Origin: Marchantia polymorpha subsp. ruderalis
Taxonomy: Eukaryota; Streptophyta; Marchantiopsida; Marchantiales; Marchantiaceae
NCBI GenBank assembly: GCA_037833965.1
Contig: AP031355.1
Coordinates: 25,197,501 to 25,261,500 of the forward strand
DNA: 64,000 nucleotides
Direction of reading: 5' to 3'
Position numbers and translations under genes: made by a program. This document shows, piece after piece, positions 13,701 to 26,232 of this stretch. The notes under the pieces are model-generated. The model ran no database searches. It was not told the DNA's origin and saw only the letters and a program-made list of their open reading frames with translations. Position 1 is the first letter of the stretch; each line of letters starts with the position of its first letter.

Positions 13701-16700
13701 TATGTTGCAGAAGGAGCAGGGAATGGCGTTTGCCCGGGCTGCTGCCGCCGGCTTTGACATGGAGCACATGGAGGATCTCATAGCCTTTGCTGACTGCTTC
13801 GGGGCCTCTCGTTTACGGTATGAAAGAAACCTTTGTGCTGCTCCGAAAACCTTAGCTGTACTCTTGGCCTCACTAAACTGTTTAAAGTTGTGTGGTCTGA
13901 AAACATCAGGCGGTTAACCTAGTCTCTTCTGAAAGGCTGTCCCCTATCGCAACATTTCGAATATTTCTGTCCTGAGGCTTTTCACGTGGAACATCTGAGT
14001 TCTACCCGTGTTCAGGGCATCTAGTGTATCTTCAATTAAAGTTCTGGCAGCAAACGAGCTTTTCTGTTGGCCTGCTTTCAACAACACTCAATCAGTCACT
14101 TCTGCACATTGATTAAACACTAGACATGCTCTGGAGCTGCTCTCAACACCTGGAAAATCCTGTCATTGCAGGGAGGCTTGTGTAAAATTCATGGCTTTGT
14201 GCAAGAAGAGAAAGGAAGCAGGTCTTTGGTTGGAAGAAATGGAAATGGCAGCCGCTGAGGCTGCTGCAAACCGCACGGAAGGCGTACCCGAGTATGTACA
14301 AGGCTCAGCAAATTTCAATCGAGGAAAAGAGTACTCTGACGCCTGGTCAGACGTCAATAGCGAAGCTGGAGATGATGCTCGTGACGACGTTAGCATGCGA
14401 TCGCACAATAGCTTCTACCGCGATGGAAGAGGTTTTCTCGGTGATGATGACCTTAAGAGAAGGAGGGGTTCTCAGGACGATGGTTCAGGTGACGTCAATG
14501 GAGAATACGGTCCAGGAGCATATCGTGCCCGTGCTCGATACAGTCAAGGTGGTGGTATGGTTCCTCCTAGCATCGATGAGCTACAGGCATCTGCGTACAC
14601 TCACGACATGCTAGGAAGACCATACAGCCTTTCACCCGGTGGTTATCCGGGAAGCCGGTTACCAATGGAACCCGGTATGTACCAGGGTGAGCACGGTTAC
14701 GAATACAGGGATGCTCACGGTCAAGGCGCCCGAGGTGGAATTGTAAACCAGTCTCCAAGATATTTGCAGAATTTTCACGGGATATCTCCTTCTACCAGTC
14801 CTGCTTCGAGACTCCCTGGTTGGGTCCCAGCTGGAGAGGACGAACAGAATTATGAACATCGAGGACACTATGGAAATTCGCAGCAACCTGGAAGGAGCAA
14901 CATGCACGGTGCTGTCCCGTACGGTCACCACACCCACTACGGAAATCCTGCACACCATTCAGGCTATGGGGAAAACAATAGCTCTTTACAGTGGAGGCAA
15001 GGCGACAATCATGCTAACTGGGCATCCCAGCAACCACCACAATATTGGCAAGGCAATGCCGGCTATCCAGACAACACTGGACATGAGTCGAGAGGTCAAC
15101 AGTACGGTGGCGCTGCTAATAACCAGTCACATGGAGATCCGGGTAGAGGCCCTGAGCCTCACTACACAAATGGTTCACCAGCGCACACTAGAGATTTACA
15201 ACCGAGGGGTAATCGCTCCCCTGACGTTGGAGGATTAATGCAGGGATCGTCTCCTTCATTGCCTTCTGGCAACCAGCCATATGTCAAGAGTCAGTCTCCT
15301 GCTATGGAAGACTCTGTAGGTGCAGAAGATCATCTTGAGACGATACAACCATCCTCGGACTTGCAGTCCCCACCAAATGCCACAGTGCAGCAGCATAATG
15401 ACGAAAGGGGAGTAGTGATGAATGTGAATGCAGATCAGAATAGCCCATCACCAGCAGGTAAACAAGCCTTGTCTCCAGCGGATGCTTCAAACAGGCGTCT
15501 TGCAAGGAGATCAACATCTCCGAGGCGAAGATCGTCTTCTCCTTTACGGAAGGTGCAAGTGGGAAGGTCAGGGTCCAGGCGTTCGGGTTTGGTCGTCATA
15601 CGAAATATCAATTACATCACCTCAGGTTCACAAGATAGAGCGGCTGCGGCGAGAGATCGGGGAAGTGACAATGACTCAGACGACAGCGACAGTGGAGACG
15701 ACGAGGAAACCGCGCAACAAAAGGCGGATCAAGTCCGTTTCAGTGTGAAGGATGCCATCAATCTCTTTGAAAAGAAGAGGAAGGAATCAGGCGATGCAGC
15801 CAAGAAAGTGGCAAGGCAAGATAGTAGCCGACGAGGATCCACAGAGAGTGGTAGTTCTTCTTTCAATGATCGTGTCAAGCGCTGGAGTGGAGCAAGTGAT
15901 GTGAGTAAGGAGGCAGCTGCTAGGAGGACGAAAGATGGAAGTCCCTTTGAAGATTCGGACGTCCATTCGAAGCAAGGAAGCAGCACCGTGGACCAAGAGC
16001 TTAGAGCAGGTAATCCAAGTACACATCAGTCCAAGTCCGAAGAGGATGAGGTTCAAAGTCGCCCAACTCAGGAAATTGGACATGACGAGGGTGCTGTCGA
16101 GCAGCATGCTATGCAAACAAGTCAGTTCATGGACTCCGATGCCTCGGTTGCTCTTATGAAGAGAGGTCAGGGTGGTCAAACAGCGTCAAGATCGTTGCCC
16201 CAGTTCGAGTCAGAATCCAATTTGTACCAACAAACTAATCAGGTACAGAAGGACAACTTAGCAAGAGAAGAAAATAACCTGCGTGACCGAGGCGACCAAG
16301 TGGACCAGAGCAAATCGAGAGCTCACTTCCCAGCCGATCCTTTGGATCAAGAAGGCACTTATGTGAAAGAAAGTGAGGCCGATGATTCTTTCATGCTCCC
16401 AGACCGTGGACGTGCCCGTGAAGAAGGTCAAAAGCAGAGAGGTACCTGGGCTGTGAGTCAAGAGTCAGAAATGACTGCGTACAATCAAGATCAGACTAAG
16501 GTTACTGTGCAGGATGATTCATTCATCGTACCAGCTAGAGTGCCTGTTCAGGATCAAACAGCTAATTGGAGGACGGCTGTGAACATGGAGTCGGAAATAT
16601 CCACCGACCAGCAAAATGCAGGAAATGTGGAAAAAGACTCCGCAAACGCTTCTGTGTTTGCACCGGAGGATTTGATGTATATCCCTGAACGGAATACCGG

Positions 16701-19700
16701 TCGGGAGTCTTTAGGTAGACCGTGGAATACAGCTGTCGATTACGATATGGAGTTTTACGAAGAGGGATTCAAAGATGATGACGATCACAAGAGTGTTGTG
16801 GGAGACAGCGAGTCTCCCAAGGATCAGCAGGGGAGGTTCTACGAGCAATATCGCGAGAAGAGGGATGCTAAACTGAGAGAAGAGCCGGGACCGAAGAGGG
16901 CCGAGCGGGAAGCTAAGCTCAAAGCAATGCAGGAAGTTCTTGAGAAACGAAAGGCAGAGATGGCTTCTAGGGGTGGGAGGACTAATGAGAAGTATGCATG
17001 CTCCGCCGATGCACAACTTCGCGCTGAAAAGTTGAGAGCTTTCAAAGCCGGCCTCCTGGAGAGCAAGAAAAAGAAGGTAAAGGTCCCTTCACACACCGAA
17101 CAACCCAATTGACTTATACTTATATATTGCATAATCTACCCTGCGTTTGTGCCTCGCGGATTGGTCCCTGACACTTCACTCCAAGCTGAGCCCCTCTTGC
17201 CGATCATGTTTTACTTCATCATATTCTAGTTCTTCGTCTTCTTTCAAACTGAAAGAATGAAATCGTTTCCTCTGGTCTTGCAGCCGTCTAGTTTCACCAT
17301 TGTGTGACTCTTTTGTATGTACATCAAATTTTTCATTGTCTCTGCGACATTTGGTTGGAAGAACCAGCTGGATATCTGTACGATGGCTGCTTCTAATACC
17401 TTTACCGTCGCTCATTTCTGTGTGTTTGATCGTCAGGAGGAGGAGGAAAGGAAGAGGATTGATGAGATCAGGATGCAGCGACGAGAAAGGATTGCTGCGA
17501 GGAGTAGTCCAACCTCCGGCACGCAATCAGCTTCATCCACACCACGTGCTGCAAGACAAACACCAACAACTCCAAAATCAAATCCTCTGCAAAGGCTCTC
17601 TCCGTCCAAAAGCCTGAAGGTAGGAACAGCAGGAGCCGCGGGTCGCGGAGCTGTGTTATCATCACCTAAAGCGATTCCTGGAAAGACAGGGTCTGCTGGT
17701 GTAGCAGCAGCTCAACGACGTGGACAAAACCCTTCAAGTCAGACAGCAGCGGAGAATCCCCTTAGCCGGTCTGTCCCTTCGCTTGGAGACTTGCGGAAAG
17801 AGAACACGAAGCCCTCAGGGCGTAGCTCTCTTGGTGACAAGGTCGGAGGCTCTGCACGCATTCAGGCCAAATTTTTGAGCAGCATGCATCGCTCCAAAAG
17901 CGCAAATGATGCCGCTCCGCTGGAATCAAATGGGGGTGTATCATCCCGCTCTGTCGCAAGAGCCACAGTGTTTGTGGATGATAAGAAACGTCGTTCGGTT
18001 TCATCGAGGAAAAGCATCGCCACAGTCACGGAATTGAAAGGTGTAACAAGCTCACCCTCTACCGAATCGGTGTCGACCCCCTTGAAGGCCCCGAAGGAAC
18101 TGTTACCTGAATCTGGAGTTGCCAAGGTCGCGAAGAAGAGTACAACCGCAACAGCTGCCCAAGATGCCAAACCTTTTCTCCGCAAAGGAACTGGAATTGG
18201 TCCAGGTGCTGGATCTGTCGTCAGGAAGCTGAAGTCTTCCCAGATGTCAGACAGCACCAAGAGTATGGACGAGGATGGTCCAGATACTCCTTCCGCACCG
18301 TCTCACGATAATCTGCAGTCTGACCAAGAGGGGACCAAGGAGGAGGTTATCGCCAACACTGTGGACGCAGTAGTCGCTTTATCTTCACCAATCGCATCAG
18401 CTACAACAGAAGAGAAGGTAACTGATGTACTTGCTGCAGAGGACCCTCAAGACGCTACACAAAGACCAGCCAACGCCCCTGGCCCTGTTGTTATCCGATC
18501 ACCGGCTTCCCCTCCCCCGGAGACAGCCGACATATCTGCTCCCTCACTGGAAGCAGACATGACTGCGTTGATACAACCGCAAACTCTAGCTACCGATGAT
18601 TCACATGCTGGTCAACAAAGCGATGAGGATCTTAAACCTGAACCACACGGAGATGCCGAAGAAGTCAAGACTGCGGATGAATTCGAGGTGAAGGTAACTG
18701 AAGTCCTAGATTCCCCTGTGCGCGCACCAGTACAGACAATTGTCGACAACAGTCAAGGCTTTGAAGCCCCTCTAGCCCCTCTCTCCCCACCTGAATCTAA
18801 TTTTACTGCTTTCCCCTTAGTTTCCACTCCAGAAGACTACAATGCTCCTCTTGCTCTTACTTCACCGTCCCCTTCCCAGACAACTATGGCACCTAATATA
18901 GAGGATTATGACTTTGTGCTAGCATCTCCATCTGATACAGTTGTGCCTGATGATTATGAAGCCCCTGTTGCTGTGGCAACAACTTCACCAGCCGCAAGTC
19001 CTACTTCCCGGACCTTCCCGCAGCTGCAACGTTCTCTCTCACCACATTCCAACAAGGTGGATGCAAGCAAGTCTCGAAAGAAGTGGGGTGGTTCCCAAAA
19101 GTCCAGCTCCTCAACTCAACAAGGTTCAAAAGATGCGCCGAAGGGCCTGAAAAGGCTTCTAAATTTTGGTCGGAGGAGTTCTAAGGGTAACACTGCGAAT
19201 GCAAGCGAGTGGGTCTCAGCTTCTACTGCGTCTGAGGGAGACGATGATGCAGACGAAACTAAGGTTGGTGGTAGCCGGCTCAGTGATATTCCGAACAAGA
19301 AGGTCGACTCCAGCAACAAGACTTCAAGGTCCAGGACTACCTTGAATGGTAAAGGTAACAACCTCAGATATATGGGTGACAGTCCCGACTCTTCAAGAAC
19401 AGATTCAAGAACTGATTCAAATGGATCCGGAGATCGTGGTGAGTTCTCAAATGCCTGCAAGTCTTGTTATCGACTCTATGTTATTTGAAGCTGTGACATA
19501 ATGACAAAGTTTTTTCTACACTGTTCTACAACCGTATCTGTCGAAGTTCGATTGGAGGCCGATTTGTTGTCGTTGTTGTCTACCGTGTTTTTGTGGACTC
19601 TTTAACCCTACTTGAGGATCGACTAGTTCACCTCACCTCCCATTGTCGCATCCCAACCCTGCCCTTACCCAGACCCAATTTTCATGGCCCCAACCCTTTG

Positions 19701-20330
19701 TGTGATGCCCTATCCCCCACCTTCAAACTTTCCTCGACATCACCCTACATCATCAGCCCGGAATGGCCCAAAGTTTCCCGCGTCTTATCCCCAATCCTTT
19801 TCTCTGAGTGCAGTTCTTTCCAGCACTACCCGCTGTGATACATCAGATTACTCTTGCTGCTGCCTTAAGTTTCATCGCCTCACCATTTTCGTGTCAAGAC
19901 AGGTGGGGTGTCTGCAGTGCCTGCAGTGCACACCATTGAAAACTTTATTCCAGCCCCACCTCCCAATTATAGGTTGCGAGAAGACCACCTTTCTGGACCT
20001 ACCTTACTCAAAGGTACTGTCTCCAGATGTTACGACTCTTTTTTGCTTGTGGTCCAGTTGTGCAGAAAATGTAGCTTCCTCTTAGTCGCGTTGCAGTGGA
20101 AGTGATCCGTAACCACCCCATCGCCTTTGAGCCCTGAGAAACAATAACTGAGGCGACCTTGCCGTTAATGGATTTCTGCTAGTCGCATGTATATTGTCTT
20201 TTTGATTCCAAAAGCTACCTTTCAGGCCTACTGACGAACTAATGCGTGTGATTTTATTGTATCAGTGCCTCGGTCTTTCTTCTCGTTGGCACCATTCCGG
20301 AGCAAGAACGATTCAAAGTATCGAGCCTGA
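10717..20330 (+). CDS. COP1-interacting protein 7 (CIP7)-like protein
   Basis: Eleven coding exons join in phase: 10717-10775, 11247-11441, 11978-12086, 12227-12272, 13163-13215, 13393-13445, 13665-13817, 14172-17076, 17437-19438, 19903-20013 and 20266-20330, giving about 1,916 aa. The N-terminus matches plant CIP7 proteins: FQLTPTRTR, then [31 protein letters not shown] (residues about 86-99), [10 protein letters not shown] (about 184-193) and the FGASRL block. The C-terminus ends in the family block [12 protein letters not shown] and [13 protein letters not shown]. Exons 8 and 9 encode a very long disordered region with SR/RS-like stretches and repeated DDSFxxPxR-type motifs, then a charged coiled-coil joint ([12 protein letters not shown]). 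Arabidopsis CIP7 (about 1,060 aa) is a nuclear COP1 partner that promotes light-responsive expression; that role here is inferred. An in-frame ATG at 10663 is less likely, because the family starts near 10717. Exons 4-6 are the least certain. Confidence 0.9.
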
Positions 20331-23300
20331 GGTGCGTTGGTGATAAACTGAAGGCATCAGTGACCATAAGGTGTTGTTTGTCGAGGATGGAAGTGTCGCT
20401 CCCGTTATTTACCCGTCGGGGGATTTGAAGTTTTCAGGGAAGTCGATGTGGGAAGTCTAAATGTGCATAACTAAGTTAGGTAGTGGATAATTTAACATTG
20501 TTACATCAAGCCCATGGAAAGTTCTTCTGTGAAAGCTTTGATTTTGTGCAGTCTCGGTACCACGCCATGTCCTAGGACATGACTAGGTGTTGAATGAGGA
20601 AAGTTATATATAGCTCTTGAAAGTCCTACTTTTAGTTGACCACCTGGAGCAAAAGATGGCGGCATTTGATTGAGTCGTATGGCCTAACTCCCTTCCTTCG
20701 TTGGTGCCTGTTAGGTCACTTGGTTTGATATGGTCTTTCGAGAACTATCGACCATCTTATGTCTAGATTAGGAATTAGTGAAATGGACACCCATTTTCTG
20801 AAAATTTCAAATGTCGATTCCATCGCGGATCTTTTCCAATCCTTCGTCCCCACTCTACTATTTCTTTCTCTATCGATTGTCATTACGATGAAAAGTTGTG
20901 GATCCAGCAGTGTTTCTGACTTATTCATCTTATATATATTGCTATTGTGGCCTATAGGGTTGACCATCAACTGCCCTTATAAAGATGAGAGGCAGCAGGT
21001 GTGTGTGAAGAGTATTCTACTCCACGTATGATTGGTGCTCGGTAAGAGACTAACCAGTTTCGGAGTTGCGTTTTCCAACCAAAAGGTTCTGTAATGGATT
21101 TCTTGTTGTTACCGTGAGTGACCGGGTTTGCACGGTTGAAGTCCTGTGTTCAGTCATTTCCATATCCTTTCATCAATGGGGAGAAACAGACGTCACAAGC
21201 AACAACGTTCTGAAACCATGCTCCTTCTTCCTTCTGTCCCCACCCAACAAAATAACTCCATATCTACCATGCGTCCCATCAATAAAATTCTTCTCTTTCT
21301 CTTTTGAGAGCTTTTCGTAGAGGTTAACGACCGTCATTTACTCGTTGCACTTTGTTGTGATATAATTGCAGGAAAAAGGAGGCTTTGCCGTGGTTACTAT
21401 AAAGCCCTCGTCTTGGCGAACGTCCCTTCATACTTGTTTTGAATCTCTAACACTGAGCACTGTAGGATGCCCTCTATTTTTTCGAAGCCGGAGTCCACCT
21501 GCTGTAGATCTGTGTCTCTGGGAAGCCGGAGAGTGAAGTACCATAGCATGTGTATTGTAATCCACTTGAATGTCAATGTTTCATCTCCTGCGCAGATAGT
21601 TAGAAGCCTAAATTTTCCACCAATGGAGGGTTGGCATTGTCAGCTCTACTTCCTTGTGTGGTAGTCCGCACGTTGTGTACCATATATGGACTTTTTACCA
21701 TGTAGAAGAGTTCATCAGTTCCTACGCGAAGACCCAGATCTGATGTATGTAGAATTATTATATATGAATGCAGGAGAATAGCCTCCACCATTTTGGAGAA
21801 ATGATTGTCTCTTATCAAGTCACCTGTACAGTACAATGGAAAGAAAGTTGGAACATGGTGGCCGCTACGACTGCATCTCAAAAGTGAAGAAAATCGTTCC
21901 GCATTCGATGTTGCAGGGCAGGGCATGTCCGCCGTGACGCCTTCTTTCGTGCTTGTTCACAGTTGTTCTGTCTGAACCCACTGCTCGCCTAAAGAACCCC
22001 TTATGAGAAACCTGAGGTCTCACTGTCGAGAAGCCAAACTAATAGATATGTTCTAATTGCGCGTTTTAAAGTGAGCATCAGGTATAGATTTTCAGGAGAA
22101 ACCTTTTAGTTGAATCTCGTGGACCGCAGGCTGCATCCTATCTCCTGCTCATTTTTGTTTATTAAACCGTCACTCGGGATTTTGTCTCTGTAAGGATGAA
22201 AGTAATCAAAACCACGCTGATTGTTTCCCTTTCCACCAGTATGAGATATGACGACTCCAAGTGAGGATGGTAAAGTGCACAAATCCCATGTGCAGATGTG
22301 TACTGACGTACATGCACAGGCATACTATATACTTAAATGTGCCTCGGTATGGTCATGTCGGTTGGGGATTTCTTTCGACTAAGCAATGTGCTCATCAATA
22401 TGAAAACGAGGAACGAAAACGTACTCGACAAGATGTAGTTAAGATGACATGTCCTCAATATCAGGATCCCACCCTATTCCCGACGAAGTCAGGAGCGGGC
22501 CATAGGTCTACCTAGAGGTTGTGCTTTGACGTCGCAGCTGTATTTTCAAATCTGCAACTCATTTGATGTTCTGGAAAGATATAAGATTAGACTGTGCCTT
22601 CTGCCGTAAGCAGACGATGATAAATACTACATTGCAATCCGTACACATGTGTTAGTACGCAGGGTTAGTTTAGACGTTCGTATACCGTGTACCCACCATA
22701 ACGATTTCGTGATCTAATCTGTGGGCCCATGTCTAGGGTTTGGGGATGAGCCGTCTCAGCCACTGTGTGCTCGAACTTCTTCTTATTGCCTCGACGTTCC
22801 AGCCTAGAATGAAGTTCTCAGCTTTCACCATGCGAGCTGTGTGTACAACCCTCTCTGTCCTTGGACGTCCACATCGTTTTCTGCACTAGTGTTAGTGAAG
22901 GACGGGGTTCAGGTTCTCGCTGCGTAGTGGTGTGGTCTTTCCTTAGGGGATCGCAAGCGTTTTCATTGTTTCCCACATCGTGACATTTACGTTCTATTTG
23001 ATGTTCAATCGTGAGCCCTTCTCTCAAGCGACACTCTAGTGTAAACGTGGGAGCCCCGAAGTGGGCAAGCGTTGGCCGACTTAAGGACTCATGGAACGAG
23101 GCGCTCGTTCCGCCTTGTGTGCACATTTGTTAAACATTCGGGATTCGTAGACTTCATCGGTCCTTTTTGTCATAGGTTCATCTATTTTTTGTTTTTCGTC
23201 CAACCGGCCGATGGTGATCACAAACTTACCTACATTGTCTGACTTACCTGATGACACTGTCTTATGTTATATCTTAGGCCTTCGGTGAAATCCTAGTCTT

Positions 23301-23989
23301 CAAGGCAGTGATGATTAAATATCACCTATTTTGTGAGGAATTGAATTCCAAGGAGCAGAAAATACCAATGGATCCTGCTGAGTCTTGAAGGTTGTAAGTC
23401 TGTTTCTGTGTTTAGGGTTTTGTGTCAAACAAGAACTTTGCAATTTCATTTCAGGAGTTCGTGTAGCTGAGATTTTCAGTGGGCGGGAATGAGGACTTCA
23501 ATTAGATGCCTGAGATAGTTCGCTATCTTTGATTATGAAAACTTGAGGCATATCCATTCATAACTGACCTGCCCGGTCTAGTGTAGCAACTGTATGTGTA
23601 CTGTAGTTTTACTTGCTAGATTCAAGTGATGACTAAATACTGCAACAAAATGAAGGGCAAAGCCTTTTTGATTACATATATTTAAGTCTCTGATGAATCT
23701 GACTACAGATTTACCGTGCGATGATCTAAAAAATATTCCTCGTTCTGATCAAATCCATGAGGACTTCCTATACACCCATAGAATATGAGCACAGAGTTTA
23801 TTTCAGCAGATTCACAGTTTGGAGCAGGACATGATGAGTGCTTTGGTCCGTGTTTCTGACAACCTTCGGTTGTTGAAAGTAAGAAGTAATTTAACCGCTA
23901 GAGGGAGCTCCACTTTAGGTACTTTAAATTAACCGTAGAATATACTCTGTATTTGATTCAGAATTGGAGCATGTGAGATTTTAACCATC

Positions 23990-24014
23990 CAACTGTGAAT
24001 CAATTTCACAGTTG
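23990..24014. repeat. Short perfect hairpin
   Basis: A 10-bp arm (CAACTGTGAA) is followed after 5 nt by its exact reverse complement, in AT-rich intergenic DNA. No role is apparent. Confidence 0.5.
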
Positions 24015-24334
24015 ATTGAGTTGTATACCGAAATTTATAAATTAAATTTTCTTCTTTCATTACACTCATTCCAAACCCGGCACGATGGTGAATTTCTCTC
24101 CCTGCGAATGCGCTAATGCGAGTTTTAGCACCAAATAAAATTTAATTAAATTAATTATCTTGATGCGACTATATTAAATTGATTAGATGATTAAAACTGC
24201 CTAAGATTAAGAGCGACCTAATGAGTTAAGGCTAATTATCGGTCATGAATTTATAGTCACATCACGCCCAGAAAGCTATTCATAAATTTTCAACATATCT
24301 TCCAATGGATGGTATTTTCTTTTTGGATCGACAT

Positions 24335-24574
24335 GTGCCAGGTACCGTAAACCTCCCAACTGGTGCACAAGAGCCTGAGTCACAAGGACTTTCAAAAGTA
24401 ACTTCGAGATAAACAAAAATGCTGAATGAAACTCAATTGTTGAGAGATTATTGTACCAATCAACGTTGTGTATAAATTTCTCTGTGATCATATTGTGAAA
24501 ATCATTGTAATAGGTGTGATTTCAATGCTCTTTTTAGATGATGCACCAGTTGGGAGGTTTAGGGTACCTGGCAC
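24335..24574. repeat. 33-bp inverted repeat with about 174-bp spacer
   Basis: Arms at 24335-24367 and 24542-24574 are reverse complements over 33 bp with one mismatch. The similarity stops abruptly on the inner side. The arrangement fits the termini of a small nonautonomous DNA element, or the stem of a long-loop hairpin transcript such as a plant miRNA precursor. I could not recognise a target-site duplication or a known miRNA. Confidence 0.6.
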
Positions 24575-26232
24575 AATTTCAGAACAGTAAGGGCCTCATT
24601 ATTTTCGAGCAGACAGATTCCCCTGAATGGAATGGAATGGAAGCGGCGAGAAACTGACAGGATCCGCAAACGTCGGAGATCCTGTACGAAGTGGAAGGGC
24701 TTGCGGTGTCATTCGAGGAAATTTCACAATTCGCGTCATTTGAGAACTGGATTCTGACACCAATTTCCTGCGTCAGATCTAGGGTTGCAACGACAGACAG
24801 ACTCCAATATCGGTTAAAACTTTGACTCAAATTTCATTGGCAGAAACTGATGATCACTTTGCACTTGTCACCAGGAGAGAAGCTTGGAAGGACCAATTCT
24901 GCGTTTCCTCGTGACGAGGTAGTGGGATACTCTCTCACGATACAGGTATCATCAAGGGGAAGAATTTTTTTCGAGAGGCCGTATCTCCTCCACACGCACA
25001 AGGGCGATGCAGCCGGAGCATTTCATCATGATTCTTCCCGTATCGCTAGCTATCGTGATCATTTTATATCTCTTCAAAATCAGTCCTTTTCTCTACTATC
25101 TCACGGACTGACCTCGGACCCTCGAACATAATGACGAATTGACGAAGCTTCCGCCTAAATGAGATGTGGACACTCCACAAACCTCGTTCATGTTTGCGTG
25201 CTTACTCCCCAGTTCGTGATCATAGTCAACACGAAGTTTAAAAACCTTGTATCGCACGTTTAGTTCTGTCCAATTCTAGGAGAGGAGACAATATAAATAC
25301 TAAGGATTGCAATGACTCCTTGAGGAAGCTAGTATATTGTTGAATATTTCGTGCGTTTGGCATACAACCCTTTCGAGAAAAGAGGTGTGATATTTTAAAA
25401 ATGGTTACAATTGAGATGGAAAATCGAGAAATGAAACTACCTCACTTCAATTTTCACTCGACGCTCATGTTACTGTATTGATTTTGGACTGCAACAAAAA
25501 AAAAGACAAAATCAACAGTAGTGTTGCGAGGGTACTCGTACAACTAGATCAGGAAAGAGAGGTTTTACATACAAGACGAGACTGTGCCTGAAGTGAAATG
25601 TGGAGGAATCGCAGTTGATGCTCAGATAATCAAAAACGACCACCAAATTGAAAGGGACACAACGAACCAAAAAAATAGTTCCATCTTCAAGTAACGGGTG
25701 ATCTGGCTATTATACTGTGCCACTCTTTTCCGTTGATACATCGTGTATGTCATGCTCTGCGCTTGAAATGGCAACAAATTCAAGAAGATCATGATATAAA
25801 ACCCGATTGACACACAGACAGGGGATGACGGAAATTTAGAGCAACCGCACCTAATGAGAGTCAGCAAACAATAACCTTTGATTGACTTTGAAGAAAACAA
25901 AAAGTGGCATAAAAGCCAGCTGTAGAGGATATCGTGGAATCCTTCGATTTCACTATTAGAGTACAATTTTCAGAATGATACAACTGCTGATGGAAACTTC
26001 CAATCCTGGATCTTGATGTGGAAGTAGTGACATCGACAGTAACCTCAGAGCATAAGAACCACCTAAAGAGCAATCCTTGCCCAGAGAATTTAGTGTAGAC
26101 TAGTACCTCAAGTCGACTCCGCAATTTCAGGTAGAACTTCTTTCAAAAAAAATGTAAGAGAAATGTGGATCCAAGAAGACTTTGAGCTTACAGCATAGTA
26201 CAATGTCGAATCCCATATACCCCAATGGAGGC

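Larger units (their letters stand above)
20331..26232. other. Intergenic region between two convergent genes
   Basis: About 5.9 kb separates the end of the CIP7-like gene from the end of the NFU gene. It includes the untranslated 3' parts of both. I found no exon with a recognisable product. Short palindromes and one long inverted repeat are listed separately. Confidence 0.5.
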
